This document shows, piece after piece, positions 19,901-26,572 of a DNA stretch of 64,000 bases. Both the position numbers and the translations under genes were made by a program. Origin of the DNA: an uncultured Prevotellaceae bacterium (GTDB lineage: Bacteria > Bacteroidota > Bacteroidia > Bacteroidales > Muribaculaceae); contig ONKF01000002.1 of NCBI GenBank assembly GCA_900318335.1, forward strand, positions 1-64,000. The letters run 5' to 3'. Position 1 is the stretch's first letter. Every line of letters begins with the position of its first letter. The notes below the pieces were generated by a model. The model was not told the DNA's origin. It made no database searches and saw nothing but the letters and a program-made list of their open reading frames with translations.

Positions 19901-20261
19901 TGGTAAACCGGGTATAGATGATGGTGGAGAGCCGTTAGTAGTAAATAACGCTTACATCTTCCATGCGGCTATTCAATATACCCATGAAGATGTTGATGAA
20001 CCAGTTAAGGCTCCGCGTCGTGACCTCGAGCCTGATGGCTCAGATCCTGAGTACTACATAGTTTATCCGCTTGACTTGATGAAGCCAAGTGACTCTTCTA
20101 CTGCTGTGCGTGAAATCCGCGCTCAAGAGTCTGTCGAGATCGACAGCATCCGCTTCTATAACGTGATGGGTCAGGAGAGTGAGACGCCCTTTGACGGCAT
20201 CAACATCGAGGTGATCCGTTACAAGGACGGCAGCATGATCTCGAGAAAGGTCCTCAGGTGA
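13965..20261 (+). CDS. Giant secreted repeat protein with type-IX-like C-terminal tail
   Basis: A 2098-aa secreted protein with a signal peptide to about residue 21 (PAWAG). I count about eight InlB-B-like beta repeats of about 80 residues (about 357-447, 452-543, 720-801, 807-899, 1134-1212, 1215-1293, 1486-1570, 1572-1652). Their common ending is DGTYSFxMP then a V/I-rich strand. Three copies of an uncharacterised module beginning with an FELV-like strand and ending VWLYK or similar occupy about 162-355, 546-716 and 1298-1482. The region 1660-2050 is unique and matches nothing I recognise. The last 40 residues (FYNVMGQ ... RYKDGSMISRKVLR) resemble a type IX secretion sorting tail. No catalytic motif is visible, so an adhesin or surface-layer role is more likely than an enzyme. 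Confidence 0.85.
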   Translation: MMKKLLLFLMMLAFALPPAWAGLQTVTINRNEGQFEESNGVYYCYKSGLMMTFTSGMNNPNYLVEHQQVYFEVRSVNSEYIIKKIVFHCVDNTTSDNLDCFYWGPSTISIVQNWTYPNQPGTYRHSGYTGTWTGTTNKIQFTTMAKPVRFGSVDITFEKETGDIFELVTNDDQLQAGQKYTIVNQYYPTNAEDEGYAMSTLMNDSYSTIGRTKVSFVPNTNKHKVIVNDETRIITLLTGTGVEDRPWYLGTGSSTVKMRRASSQSGGLASTKGYTLSFENISSYPEFFPVKIEIGAEADNYPAKIRFCDNSANYNKPTDTNYAIGHNNDYQYFKVLDITSTNSYASTQRVHLYRPAQNYIITTERIPEQGGEITLTDGVLEINGQQTSQEFENVSFYVSVNDGYTIQSVTATDANNNPVTIDCTQTTLQGNRYTFTMPAANVNIVVNYAQANYHVIHAECDPTYGGEYTFNSGTFDTNDQVVSYNGNLVNFGITASLGYVFTGITATSEDGQSTVLQLTDNGDGTYSFVMPDNDVTLSATFDRVIGDIFELVTSGSQIVEGSTYIIVSQNHDKVMKHKSRSESTFQGATIVEWPLGADDKSKVRVDDNACFFRMDDLDVNTSNNYRSAYMNTLVGYIGYNGYDGTTGNVITTPELSGYNRATMYISGAANGLSNYLCTFDSIKTANRTIRYEVATNSFKIINYNNNSDERVWLYKLADSYHNISTVCTPPEGGSITVDATSAQAGETVTFSVATNEGYNFNGVTVTYTDGSTGTIAITENSDGTYSFEMPDNAVTITAEFSVIPVGYAITTECIPSDGGYCHVYVNNVNYYGSANAMPGENVAVWVGTNMGYRIASVTAENLTTGEAVTLTLDPNNSNAAGNTYDFTMPVGNVKITAKFYQNLFLLGTVMGRTTWCAAGPEFTFDETNDEYYLDVYFKGMSANDPYNLFNLATATDNIDWTNRDVSGGNWGAVQGRLFAASPNMNVGDGSTATLYGDNNHNDMSFRIHAGVYRIKVNHAMNQMTITQIYPTMSFNPVSNSTVQLGDEVHITSDLQSIVHTIAERYGMHDDHGGPCEQNAIFYSTTNDWNDEVQQELEGSVTITELGTTTVESSAAIGQIIVDGMAVYNVVPVSHSIEAMWLPQDAGSVSVVSAANEGQTVTFSVQANAGYSLSSLTVSKDSNAQPIDYTDNGDGTYTFTMPADDIIIMANFSAQQYNIITQCTPPEGGSIDNVVPSAAAGETVTFTVTPNIGWTLTGLTVTGDSGGDVTVTDNGNGSYSFTMPEANVTVTANYGLTGVIFKIVTDPSEIVEEEYYTIINREYDRVLNSIAPNAATNYYSSTDIVGWVTPGEYDYVKLDGRACFFSPEDVTGFETGGHTLHKVGYLKTSGGYIGREPNVENNEYGHLALFGSKDDVKPFTMSVDTYGAGSPEHYAYIFYDHEVDGSHPDEWQVFFDNYSYFEYNSFLMKHQKNYTFNTWLYKPAKMHNITTVVTPDGTGSSLELYGGAVGNAGAEGSTIIVVPIAGEGYAPSSLVVTNDGTDQVVEATPDIDGSYSFIMPGNDVTITAHFETGFKIETECEPEDGGEIIVVPSAIAGRTVTFEVWPNDDYVVTSVTVTTNGTETLAVDVVENEDGTYSFVMPASDVIVKVVFDVQASTLQYIEKWDTYASDTRVTVSDELIGTWMAKQYLWAKDQYPQRSNVYLERDVNVDPSDFLRNHLKREVDENYFIPWQPDEWDQSNWVMLDFSQIPGFEDWEDNVESYLAMREAMQTFVDNKIEGGTITGRYLCQGEPLNAEEAPFDYPKVQHIIVLEKLPEVVKPVTTPQTTLGYPGYVRDPKEWRGTFYDDPSDYSYNHYMSYNFHSGNTSSSGTQIDEGALCYWYDNHIVLDPNARYFFMTPKDQEVAQVCGVWVGQKQFKFNGETIFGDVFDSYAFSPEEGVNQFGFSGAFYVPSRVSGDDLGGWNYNRLISEDEHNNPKYGKPGIDDGGEPLVVNNAYIFHAAIQYTHEDVDEPVKAPRRDLEPDGSDPEYYIVYPLDLMKPSDSSTAVREIRAQESVEIDSIRFYNVMGQESETPFDGINIEVIRYKDGSMISRKVLR

Positions 20262-20304
20262 CCCCTTGAACGCTTAGGAACTTGATTTCCTAATCCGATA
20301 AGTC

Positions 20305-20346
20305 GCACGGCTCCCGTAATCGCTCGGGGGCCGTGCCCTTTTGTTT
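20305..20346 (+). terminator. Terminator of the giant-protein gene
   Basis: A 12-bp stem (20305-20316 with 20325-20336, one G-T pair), an 8-base loop and a T-rich tail, 44 bases after the stop codon. Confidence 0.85.
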
Positions 20347-20357
20347 CCCGCTGCACT

Positions 20358-20389
20358 ATTGTGGGAATGCCAATTAATCCTTACCTTTG
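20358..20389 (+). promoter_or_regulatory. Promoter for the second C10 peptidase gene
   Basis: ATTG, 20 bases, TACCTTTG, ending 48 bases before the ATG. Confidence 0.7.
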
Positions 20390-20437
20390 TGCTGTCAATA
20401 ATAAATCTATTAACACTTTAACATCCTTTTCTCGTTT

Positions 20438-22804
20438 ATGAAGACCTATCGAACCCTATTGCTCCTGATGTTATCCCTCATGGTGACCTCCACAGCGTGG
20501 GCCGAGTTTATCAATGAGTCCCAGGCTCGTGCCATCGCTTCACGCTTTATGGCCGAACGCGCTATGCCGTCCACCGGCTTGAAGATGTCCCACAAGGCGT
20601 CGCGTCTTGGGACGGCGCCTGGTGAAAAGGCCGCCTACTATGTGTTCAACGGCAATACGGGCTATGTCATCGTCGCTGGCGATGACCGTGCTCCTGCTAT
20701 CCTGGGCTACAGTGAGCGAGGCTCCTTTGATGCCCAGCAGGTGCCCGAGGCTTTGCAGCATCTGCTCGATGGCTATGCCGCCCAAATCGAGGACCTGGCC
20801 CGCGGCGCCAAATCCGCACCTGTCTACCGTGCTGGCTCGTCCATCAGCCCGCTGGTCACTGCTGAGTGGTCACAAAATGCCCCTTACAACACCTTGCTTC
20901 CCATGATGTCCAACGGTGAACGGGCCGTCGTGGGTTGTGTGGGTACTGCGCTGGCCCAGGTGATGTATTACTGGCAATGGCCCGTTCGCCCCTCCAAGGC
21001 CATTCCTGCTTATACCAGCAACACTTACCAAATTGTTATGCCCGAACTGCCGGTTGTTGGCTTTGATTGGGATGTCATGCAGGACTCCTACCTGACTAAC
21101 GACCTCACAAGTGATGGCGCGGTTGCCGCCGCCACACTCAGCCTGTATTGTGACCAGGCTTTACAGATGGACTTCTTGCTTGGCGTGTCGTCGGGTAGGT
21201 CATTTCGCATCCCTGAGCTGATCAGCACCTACTTTGGCTACAAGTCCAGTGCCCACATCGAGAGCCGCGAGAACTACAGCACCGAGGGCTGGAACGACCT
21301 GCTCTATGCCGAGCTGGCCGCAGGACGGCCCGTCATCTACTCTGGCGATAAGAGAACAGGTGGCCATGCCTTTATCTGCGACGGTTATGACGGCAACGGC
21401 ATGTTCCACATCAACTGGGGCTGGAACGGCTTGAGCAATGGTTACTTTCTGCTCAATGTCATGAATCCTGACGAGCAGGGCACTGGCAGCATCAGCGGTT
21501 CCTATGGTTATATCCTCAATCAAGCAGCCATCATGGGCATTGAGCCTGGCGAGGAGAGCGAGACTCCTTTTGCGTTCACGGCAGGCAGCGTCACGCTCAA
21601 TGGCATGACCACCTCGCGCATTGGCAGCAATTTCCCGTTTACGGTGACGGTTTCAGGCCGTTTCAATAACTACACCAGCCAGGAGATGTCTGCCAGCTTT
21701 GGCTGGGGCTTCTACCAGGGTGATAACCTGGTGAGTGTCCTTTACAACAGCTATATCAACAATTTGCCTCCTCACTACTACACGAGTACTGTAAACAAGG
21801 AACTGGAGTTTGGCAAGAACATCACTGAGGGCACTTATCGCATCGTGCCCATCTATAGCGAACTGTTTGCCGACAACTGGTGCCCCTGTATCGGTGCCGA
21901 CAATAATTACATCGAGGTGACCATCAATGGCGACAACTGTACCGTCACGGGTTATGGCTCGGCTGGCATCAGCGATTACATCGTCAACGATGTCACTACC
22001 ACCGGCAGCATGTGCAATGGTCGACCCGTCGATATCTTTGTCAACATGACCAACAACGGCCAGACGGACAACAGACTGATGTATATGTTTGTCAACGGCA
22101 CCTTCTCGGCAGCAGGCTACGTCGGCTTGGCTCCGGGCGAGACTGGCGACATCCCCTTCCAGTTCACACCCTCTAGCGCCGGCACCTATACGGTGACCTG
22201 GTCGTGGAATGAGAATGGTAGCGAGCCGTTCCTCACCCATGACTTCGTCATCAATCAGATGCCCGCAGCCTCGTTAAGCTCAAGCATCCGCGTGCTGAAT
22301 GTCACCGACGCTAATAACTACATCATCACCAGCGACAAGTTTGCCGTCGTGTTTACCATTACCAACCAGGGCACAACCCCCTACAACCAGGACATTACCG
22401 TCAAGCTGTACAAGAACCTCGATAATAACTATGCCAGCAATGTCCAGACCAAGAATGTGCCCGTCTCTCTGCTTCCCGGTGAAACTGCCACTGTGCCTGT
22501 CGAGCTCGAGAACGTCATCGACGGATGGGACTACTTTGTCTACGCCATTTATTATAGCGAGGGTCACCAGGCATTGCTCGACCGCACGGGATTCTACACC
22601 ATCCAGTTCCCCGAGGTACCCCAAGTGCTTCCTGGCGATGTGGATGGAGATGGCAAGGTGACCATCAGGGACATCACTGCCCTCATCGATTACCTGCTGG
22701 GCGACTCGGCCGATGGTGTCAACGTTGACAATGCCGATGCCGACAATGACGGCAAGGTGAACATCAAGGACGTCACGGCCATCATCGACATCCTCCTGAA
22801 CTAA
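20438..22804 (+). CDS. Second secreted C10 cysteine peptidase with dockerin-like tail
   Basis: A 788-aa paralog of the peptidase at 8951. It has a signal peptide to about residue 22, a Spi-like prodomain (about 23-130) and the C10 domain at about 138-370. Cys167 is in VVGCVGTALAQVM, His310 in TGGHAFICDGYDGNG, and the motif INWGWNGLSNGYF follows. Beta-sandwich regions reach about 725, and the protein ends with two dockerin-like repeats (DVDGDGKVTIRD and DADNDGKVNIKD). It lacks the InlB-like repeat and the FELV module of the first copy. That difference accounts for its shorter length. Both catalytic residues are present, so it should be active after prodomain removal. It is transcribed alone, from its own promoter. 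Confidence 0.92.
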   Translation: MKTYRTLLLLMLSLMVTSTAWAEFINESQARAIASRFMAERAMPSTGLKMSHKASRLGTAPGEKAAYYVFNGNTGYVIVAGDDRAPAILGYSERGSFDAQQVPEALQHLLDGYAAQIEDLARGAKSAPVYRAGSSISPLVTAEWSQNAPYNTLLPMMSNGERAVVGCVGTALAQVMYYWQWPVRPSKAIPAYTSNTYQIVMPELPVVGFDWDVMQDSYLTNDLTSDGAVAAATLSLYCDQALQMDFLLGVSSGRSFRIPELISTYFGYKSSAHIESRENYSTEGWNDLLYAELAAGRPVIYSGDKRTGGHAFICDGYDGNGMFHINWGWNGLSNGYFLLNVMNPDEQGTGSISGSYGYILNQAAIMGIEPGEESETPFAFTAGSVTLNGMTTSRIGSNFPFTVTVSGRFNNYTSQEMSASFGWGFYQGDNLVSVLYNSYINNLPPHYYTSTVNKELEFGKNITEGTYRIVPIYSELFADNWCPCIGADNNYIEVTINGDNCTVTGYGSAGISDYIVNDVTTTGSMCNGRPVDIFVNMTNNGQTDNRLMYMFVNGTFSAAGYVGLAPGETGDIPFQFTPSSAGTYTVTWSWNENGSEPFLTHDFVINQMPAASLSSSIRVLNVTDANNYIITSDKFAVVFTITNQGTTPYNQDITVKLYKNLDNNYASNVQTKNVPVSLLPGETATVPVELENVIDGWDYFVYAIYYSEGHQALLDRTGFYTIQFPEVPQVLPGDVDGDGKVTIRDITALIDYLLGDSADGVNVDNADADNDGKVNIKDVTAIIDILLN

Positions 22805-22844
22805 GGAGTTCAATCACGCCTGTAGTGAGGCGGAATTAAAATAA

Positions 22845-22887
22845 GGTAGTGAAAATTCAGCATTTGCTGGAATTTTCACTACCTTTG
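22845..22887 (+). terminator. Hairpin after the second C10 gene, overlapping the CotH -7 box
   Basis: GGTAGTGAAAATTC (22845-22858) pairs perfectly with GAATTTTCACTACC (22870-22883), with a few more pairs toward the loop. The right arm runs into TACCTTTG (22880-22887), a -7 promoter match 37 bases before the CotH ATG. The same bases can therefore serve termination and initiation. Confidence 0.6.
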
Positions 22888-22924
22888 CCGTGTTCTAACA
22901 AGATTCATTCTACAATTCAGTTCA

Positions 22925-24874
22925 ATGAAAATGAAAACGATACTTTCCAACCACAGTTGCATGCGGCCTGATTGCCGCATCGTTTGGGCCTTCATCTTTG
23001 CCCTGGTCATGTCGCTTGGCCAGGTCGCCCATGCAGCCACCACCTTTGTCACGCTCAACAACGGGCACGTGCAGGTCTTCCCCGATTCCTGTGTCCAGAG
23101 CATGAACTCCACGGGCGGCTACTTGACGATTACCGCCCTCGACGGCCAGCAATACAGCTATGCGCTTCACAGCGTGAAAGACGTCGATACCGTCTTGACC
23201 AAGGAGATGCCCGTGCTCACCAGTTTCACGATTGACAACAAGCTCAATTATCAGGTGATTACCGATGCCGTCGGCACCATTACGGCCGACAGTGTCAATG
23301 TGGAGGTCCTCGGCATCGGCAAGTGGCTTACGCCCACTTTTACCGTGTCCGACTCGACTGCGCTGGTCCATGTGGGCGACGTTGAGCAGATCAGTAGCGT
23401 CAACCGTTTCTCGTTTGCTAACGACAGGATCTACACTGTGGGATATGAGGGTGACGACATCCTGCAGCCCATCGGCGACGGGACGTATGCCATGCAACCC
23501 TATGGAAGCCGATACACAGTGCACGTCAATTTCCTCACCGACGGCAATACCGCTGTGCCCCGCATCGACATCAACACCGTGGGCGGAGAGAACATCACCA
23601 GCCTGGATTATTACCTGGATGCCGAGATCATCATCGACGGACAGGGCATTTTCCCCTCGATGACCGACTCGGTGCAGATCAAGGGACGTGGACATAGCTC
23701 CTGGACTGGCGACCCCGACAAGAAGAATCCTTACAGACTCAAATTCAAGGATAAGGTTAAACCCCTGGGTCTCAAGAAAGGCAGAAACTGGGTGCTGCTG
23801 GCCAACAACATGTATGGCTCACTGCTGCTCAGCGCCATCGGCATGAAGGCTGCCAGCATCATCGGCACTCCCGCGGCCAACCACATTATCCCGGTTGACC
23901 TCTATGTCAACGGCGTTTACAAGGGTAATTACAACTTTACCGAGAAGATAGGTTTCTCCAACAACAGTATCGACCTGGTCGATGAGTCGGCAGCCACGCT
24001 GCTTGAGATAGACGTCAATTATGACGAGGACCCCGATCAGAAGTTCATCTCCTATCCCACTCAGATGCTCGTCAACGTCCATGAGCCCACCTTCAGCGAT
24101 ACCGCGTCAACAGTTCTCACCTTGAGGAATGTCAAGAACAGGTTCAGCCAGTTTACTCAAGCGGTGCTTAACAATAACAATGTGTCGGCCCACGTCGACG
24201 TGGACTATGCGGCACGTTACCTGATGTTCAACGAGTACATCTGCAACTACGAGGTGCTGCACCCCAAGAGCTGCTGGTGCTATCACGAGAACATCCTCGA
24301 CGACAGCTCGAAGTTCATCTTTGGACCCGCATGGGACTTTGATTGGGCCTACGGCTACGACACCAACCGCGAGTATTTCACCTGTGACCCGGCAATCGAC
24401 TATATCAACCAGAAGGATTTCGGGCAGAGGGACTTCTTCGCCAAGTTCCGCAACAACAAGGAGGTGAAGGAACAATTCTATGAGCACTGCAAGGACTTTG
24501 TGGAAAACGGTATCGACGAGTTGTGCGACTACGTCAACGAGTACTACGAGTATGCCTTGCCGTCGCTGTTGATGAACCGCTGGTATATCCATGATTACAC
24601 CGACTATGCCGAACAGACCGGACTGGCCGCCACCTGGCTCAGGGAGCGCGCCAATGCCCTGCTCGCCGCTATTGAGCACGAGCTGACAGTGGTCCCCGGC
24701 GATGTTGATGGCAGTGGTAAGGTGGACATCGATGACCTCACGATATTGATCGACTATCTGCTGTCGGGAGGTTCGGTGACTATCGATTCGCTGGCAGCCG
24801 ATGTGGATGAGAGCGGAGCAGTGAACATCGATGATATCACCCTGCTCATCGACCGCCTGTTGTCCCGCGATTGA
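22925..24874 (+). CDS. Secreted CotH-family kinase-like protein with dockerin-like tail
   Basis: A 649-aa exported protein. The n-region of the signal is long (about 20 residues) before the hydrophobic stretch ending AHAA near residue 38. An N-terminal beta region reaches about 230, then the CotH domain covers about 225-580. Its motifs are KGRGHSSW (about 253-260), the ATP-region segment around NYNFTEKIG and the metal/catalytic motif FGPAWDFDWAYG (about 466-477). CotH proteins are atypical kinases; the best known phosphorylates Bacillus spore-coat proteins, and Bacteroidales copies are secreted with unknown targets. The C-terminus has two dockerin-like repeats (DVDGSGKVDIDD, DVDESGAVNIDD). 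The cohesin-like gene follows by 51 bases, so the two may be co-transcribed. Confidence 0.88.
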   Translation: MKMKTILSNHSCMRPDCRIVWAFIFALVMSLGQVAHAATTFVTLNNGHVQVFPDSCVQSMNSTGGYLTITALDGQQYSYALHSVKDVDTVLTKEMPVLTSFTIDNKLNYQVITDAVGTITADSVNVEVLGIGKWLTPTFTVSDSTALVHVGDVEQISSVNRFSFANDRIYTVGYEGDDILQPIGDGTYAMQPYGSRYTVHVNFLTDGNTAVPRIDINTVGGENITSLDYYLDAEIIIDGQGIFPSMTDSVQIKGRGHSSWTGDPDKKNPYRLKFKDKVKPLGLKKGRNWVLLANNMYGSLLLSAIGMKAASIIGTPAANHIIPVDLYVNGVYKGNYNFTEKIGFSNNSIDLVDESAATLLEIDVNYDEDPDQKFISYPTQMLVNVHEPTFSDTASTVLTLRNVKNRFSQFTQAVLNNNNVSAHVDVDYAARYLMFNEYICNYEVLHPKSCWCYHENILDDSSKFIFGPAWDFDWAYGYDTNREYFTCDPAIDYINQKDFGQRDFFAKFRNNKEVKEQFYEHCKDFVENGIDELCDYVNEYYEYALPSLLMNRWYIHDYTDYAEQTGLAATWLRERANALLAAIEHELTVVPGDVDGSGKVDIDDLTILIDYLLSGGSVTIDSLAADVDESGAVNIDDITLLIDRLLSRD

Positions 24875-24925
24875 CTGAGAAACTTATTGTATTTTTACGT
24901 TACTGAAAACTAAAACAGATTCAAT

Positions 24926-25552
24926 ATGAGAAAACTGATGCTGACCGTGCTGGCCATGATGATGGCAATGGGTGTGATGGCTCAACACAATGTGATGTAC
25001 ATCAGCGACTTTGAGATTGCACCAGGCTCGCAGATTGATGTGCCCCTGATGTTGGCCAACAGTGACCCCACCCGTGGAGTCCAGTTCAATATGACACTGC
25101 CCGATGGACTGACGCTGATCAATAGGCAGATGACCCCCTATGCCGAGGTGGAATACGAAATGAAAGATTTCGGGGCCCTCAAGAAGGCGGGGTATTGGCT
25201 CATCGGCATGTACCCCGTGGGTGGCGTGTGTTTCCCTCCAGGTGATACCGCTATCATGATCTTGACATTTGCGTCCGCGGCCGACTTCACCGGAGGTGAA
25301 ATCATCTTGTGGCGTCAACGTGGCTCGACCATCGACAATAAAACCATCTTCTATGACAACGACACAACCACGGTGACTATACCGCAGGCTTCCATCCTGG
25401 AGCGCCAGGACGATGCGCTGCCGCTCGATGAGCGTTTCTACAACCTCAACGGACAGCCCGTCGAGTCGCCCGACACCATGCCCGTGGCCATCCAGGTGAC
25501 CACTTGGCCCGACGGCCGCCGCACCAGCCGCAAGGTCGCTGTCATGCCCTGA
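24926..25552 (+). CDS. Small secreted cohesin-like protein with type-IX-like tail
   Basis: A 208-aa protein with a signal peptide ending at about residue 19 (GVMAQ). The mature part (about 20-155) has the strand pattern of Bacteroidales cohesin-like domains: YISDFEIAPGSQIDVPLML, then GVQFNMTLPDGL, then a late hydrophobic strand near FTGGEIIL. That fold binds dockerins in cellulosomes. The last 40 residues (FYNLNGQPVESP ... DGRRTSRKV) resemble the tail of the giant protein at 13965 and type IX sorting tails. It sits 51 bases after the dockerin-tailed CotH gene. The cohesin assignment is by pattern and from memory, so it is a strong suggestion, not a proof. Confidence 0.65.
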   Translation: MRKLMLTVLAMMMAMGVMAQHNVMYISDFEIAPGSQIDVPLMLANSDPTRGVQFNMTLPDGLTLINRQMTPYAEVEYEMKDFGALKKAGYWLIGMYPVGGVCFPPGDTAIMILTFASAADFTGGEIILWRQRGSTIDNKTIFYDNDTTTVTIPQASILERQDDALPLDERFYNLNGQPVESPDTMPVAIQVTTWPDGRRTSRKVAVMP

Positions 25553-25562
25553 GAGGCGCTAC

Positions 25563-25614
25563 TTCCCCCTGTAGACATTAAACCCGTGGCAAGAAACGGG
25601 GTCTAAAGGGGGAA
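25563..25614. other. Structured intergenic hairpin
   Basis: Three nested stems: TTCCCCCT with AGGGGGAA, TAGAC with GTCTA, and CCCGT with ACGGG, separated by an internal loop. No T run follows. It lies between the cohesin-like gene and the DUF3108-like gene and could be a terminator remnant, a processing site or leader structure. Confidence 0.5.
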
Positions 25615-25638
25615 ACAACATTTAAACTATTGCACGCG

Positions 25639-26382
25639 ATGAAAAGATTACTCACAACGGTATTGCTCATGGTGGCCATTGTGCTGCCGCAGCAGGTGTT
25701 GGCAGCAGCCTTCGGTAACGAGACCCTCAACTACGAGATTGTCTATCACTGGGGCGTGATATGGAAGCATGCTGGTGATGCCACATTGTCCCTGCGCAAG
25801 TCGGGTAACGGCTACAAGGCGCAACTCACGGGCAAGACACGCTCATGGGCCGACAAGGTTTATCCCGTGCGTGACACGCTCAAGTGCACCATGGACGCCA
25901 ACCTCAGGCCTCAGCTCTATGAGAAACTCACTCACGAGAAGGACTATTATGCCCGCGATGTGGTCAAGTTCTCCTATAACTACAGCCACACCAATGCCCA
26001 CTGCACGCGTTACCGCAAGAGTGGCACCACCACCATCGACCTGAGTGCCAACACCCAGGCCTATGACATGTTGAGCGTATTCTACATGCTGCGCAATCTC
26101 GACTATGACGAACTGAGCCGCAACAAGAATTACACCACGGTCATCTTCTCGGGCAAGGAGAAGGAATACCTCACCATCAATTACAAGGGGGTTGAGACCA
26201 TCAAGATGCGCGACGGCTCCAAGCGCAAGGCCCACCGCATCACCTTCAAGTTCACCCAGAAGGGCGGCAAGCAATCCAGCGATGACCTCACCGCCTGGAT
26301 GTCGACCGAGGCCGACCGCATTCCGCTGCTCCTGGTGGGCAAGCTCCCCGTCGGCGAGGTGAAATGTTACTATAAGGGGTAG
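25639..26382 (+). CDS. DUF3108-like exported protein
   Basis: A 247-aa exported protein with a signal peptide to about residue 23 (LAAAF). The mature part has the layout of DUF3108 proteins: an opening YEIVYHWGVIWKHAGDA strand pair, a central DMLSVFYMLRNL segment and a closing RIPLLLVGKLPVGEVKCYY. These proteins occur in the periplasm of Bacteroidetes and proteobacteria; the biochemical role is not known. Start at the ATG 25639, not the upstream TTG, because it directly precedes the signal peptide. The gene stands alone between a structured hairpin and the exporter operon. Confidence 0.8.
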   Translation: MKRLLTTVLLMVAIVLPQQVLAAAFGNETLNYEIVYHWGVIWKHAGDATLSLRKSGNGYKAQLTGKTRSWADKVYPVRDTLKCTMDANLRPQLYEKLTHEKDYYARDVVKFSYNYSHTNAHCTRYRKSGTTTIDLSANTQAYDMLSVFYMLRNLDYDELSRNKNYTTVIFSGKEKEYLTINYKGVETIKMRDGSKRKAHRITFKFTQKGGKQSSDDLTAWMSTEADRIPLLLVGKLPVGEVKCYYKG

Positions 26383-26497
26383 GAGTCAAGAGTTGTATTG
26401 ATTTTGACTCAATTCCGCTCCCGGCATCTGGTTTTTTGACCGATAATTAGTTGTGTAACTGTTCCAAATTTCACTTATAGTGTGATATTTGGCGCAG

Positions 26498-26531
26498 TTG
26501 TTTTTTAATAACTAAATATGTATTAATTTTG
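26498..26531 (+). promoter_or_regulatory. Probable promoter of the exporter operon
   Basis: TTG, 23 bases, TAATTTTG, 41 bases before the TolC-family ATG. The -7 box is exact but the spacing is slightly long. Confidence 0.5.
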
Positions 26532-26572
26532 TGCCCATAAAACGGACCATCACTAGTGAGAGGGTAGCAATT

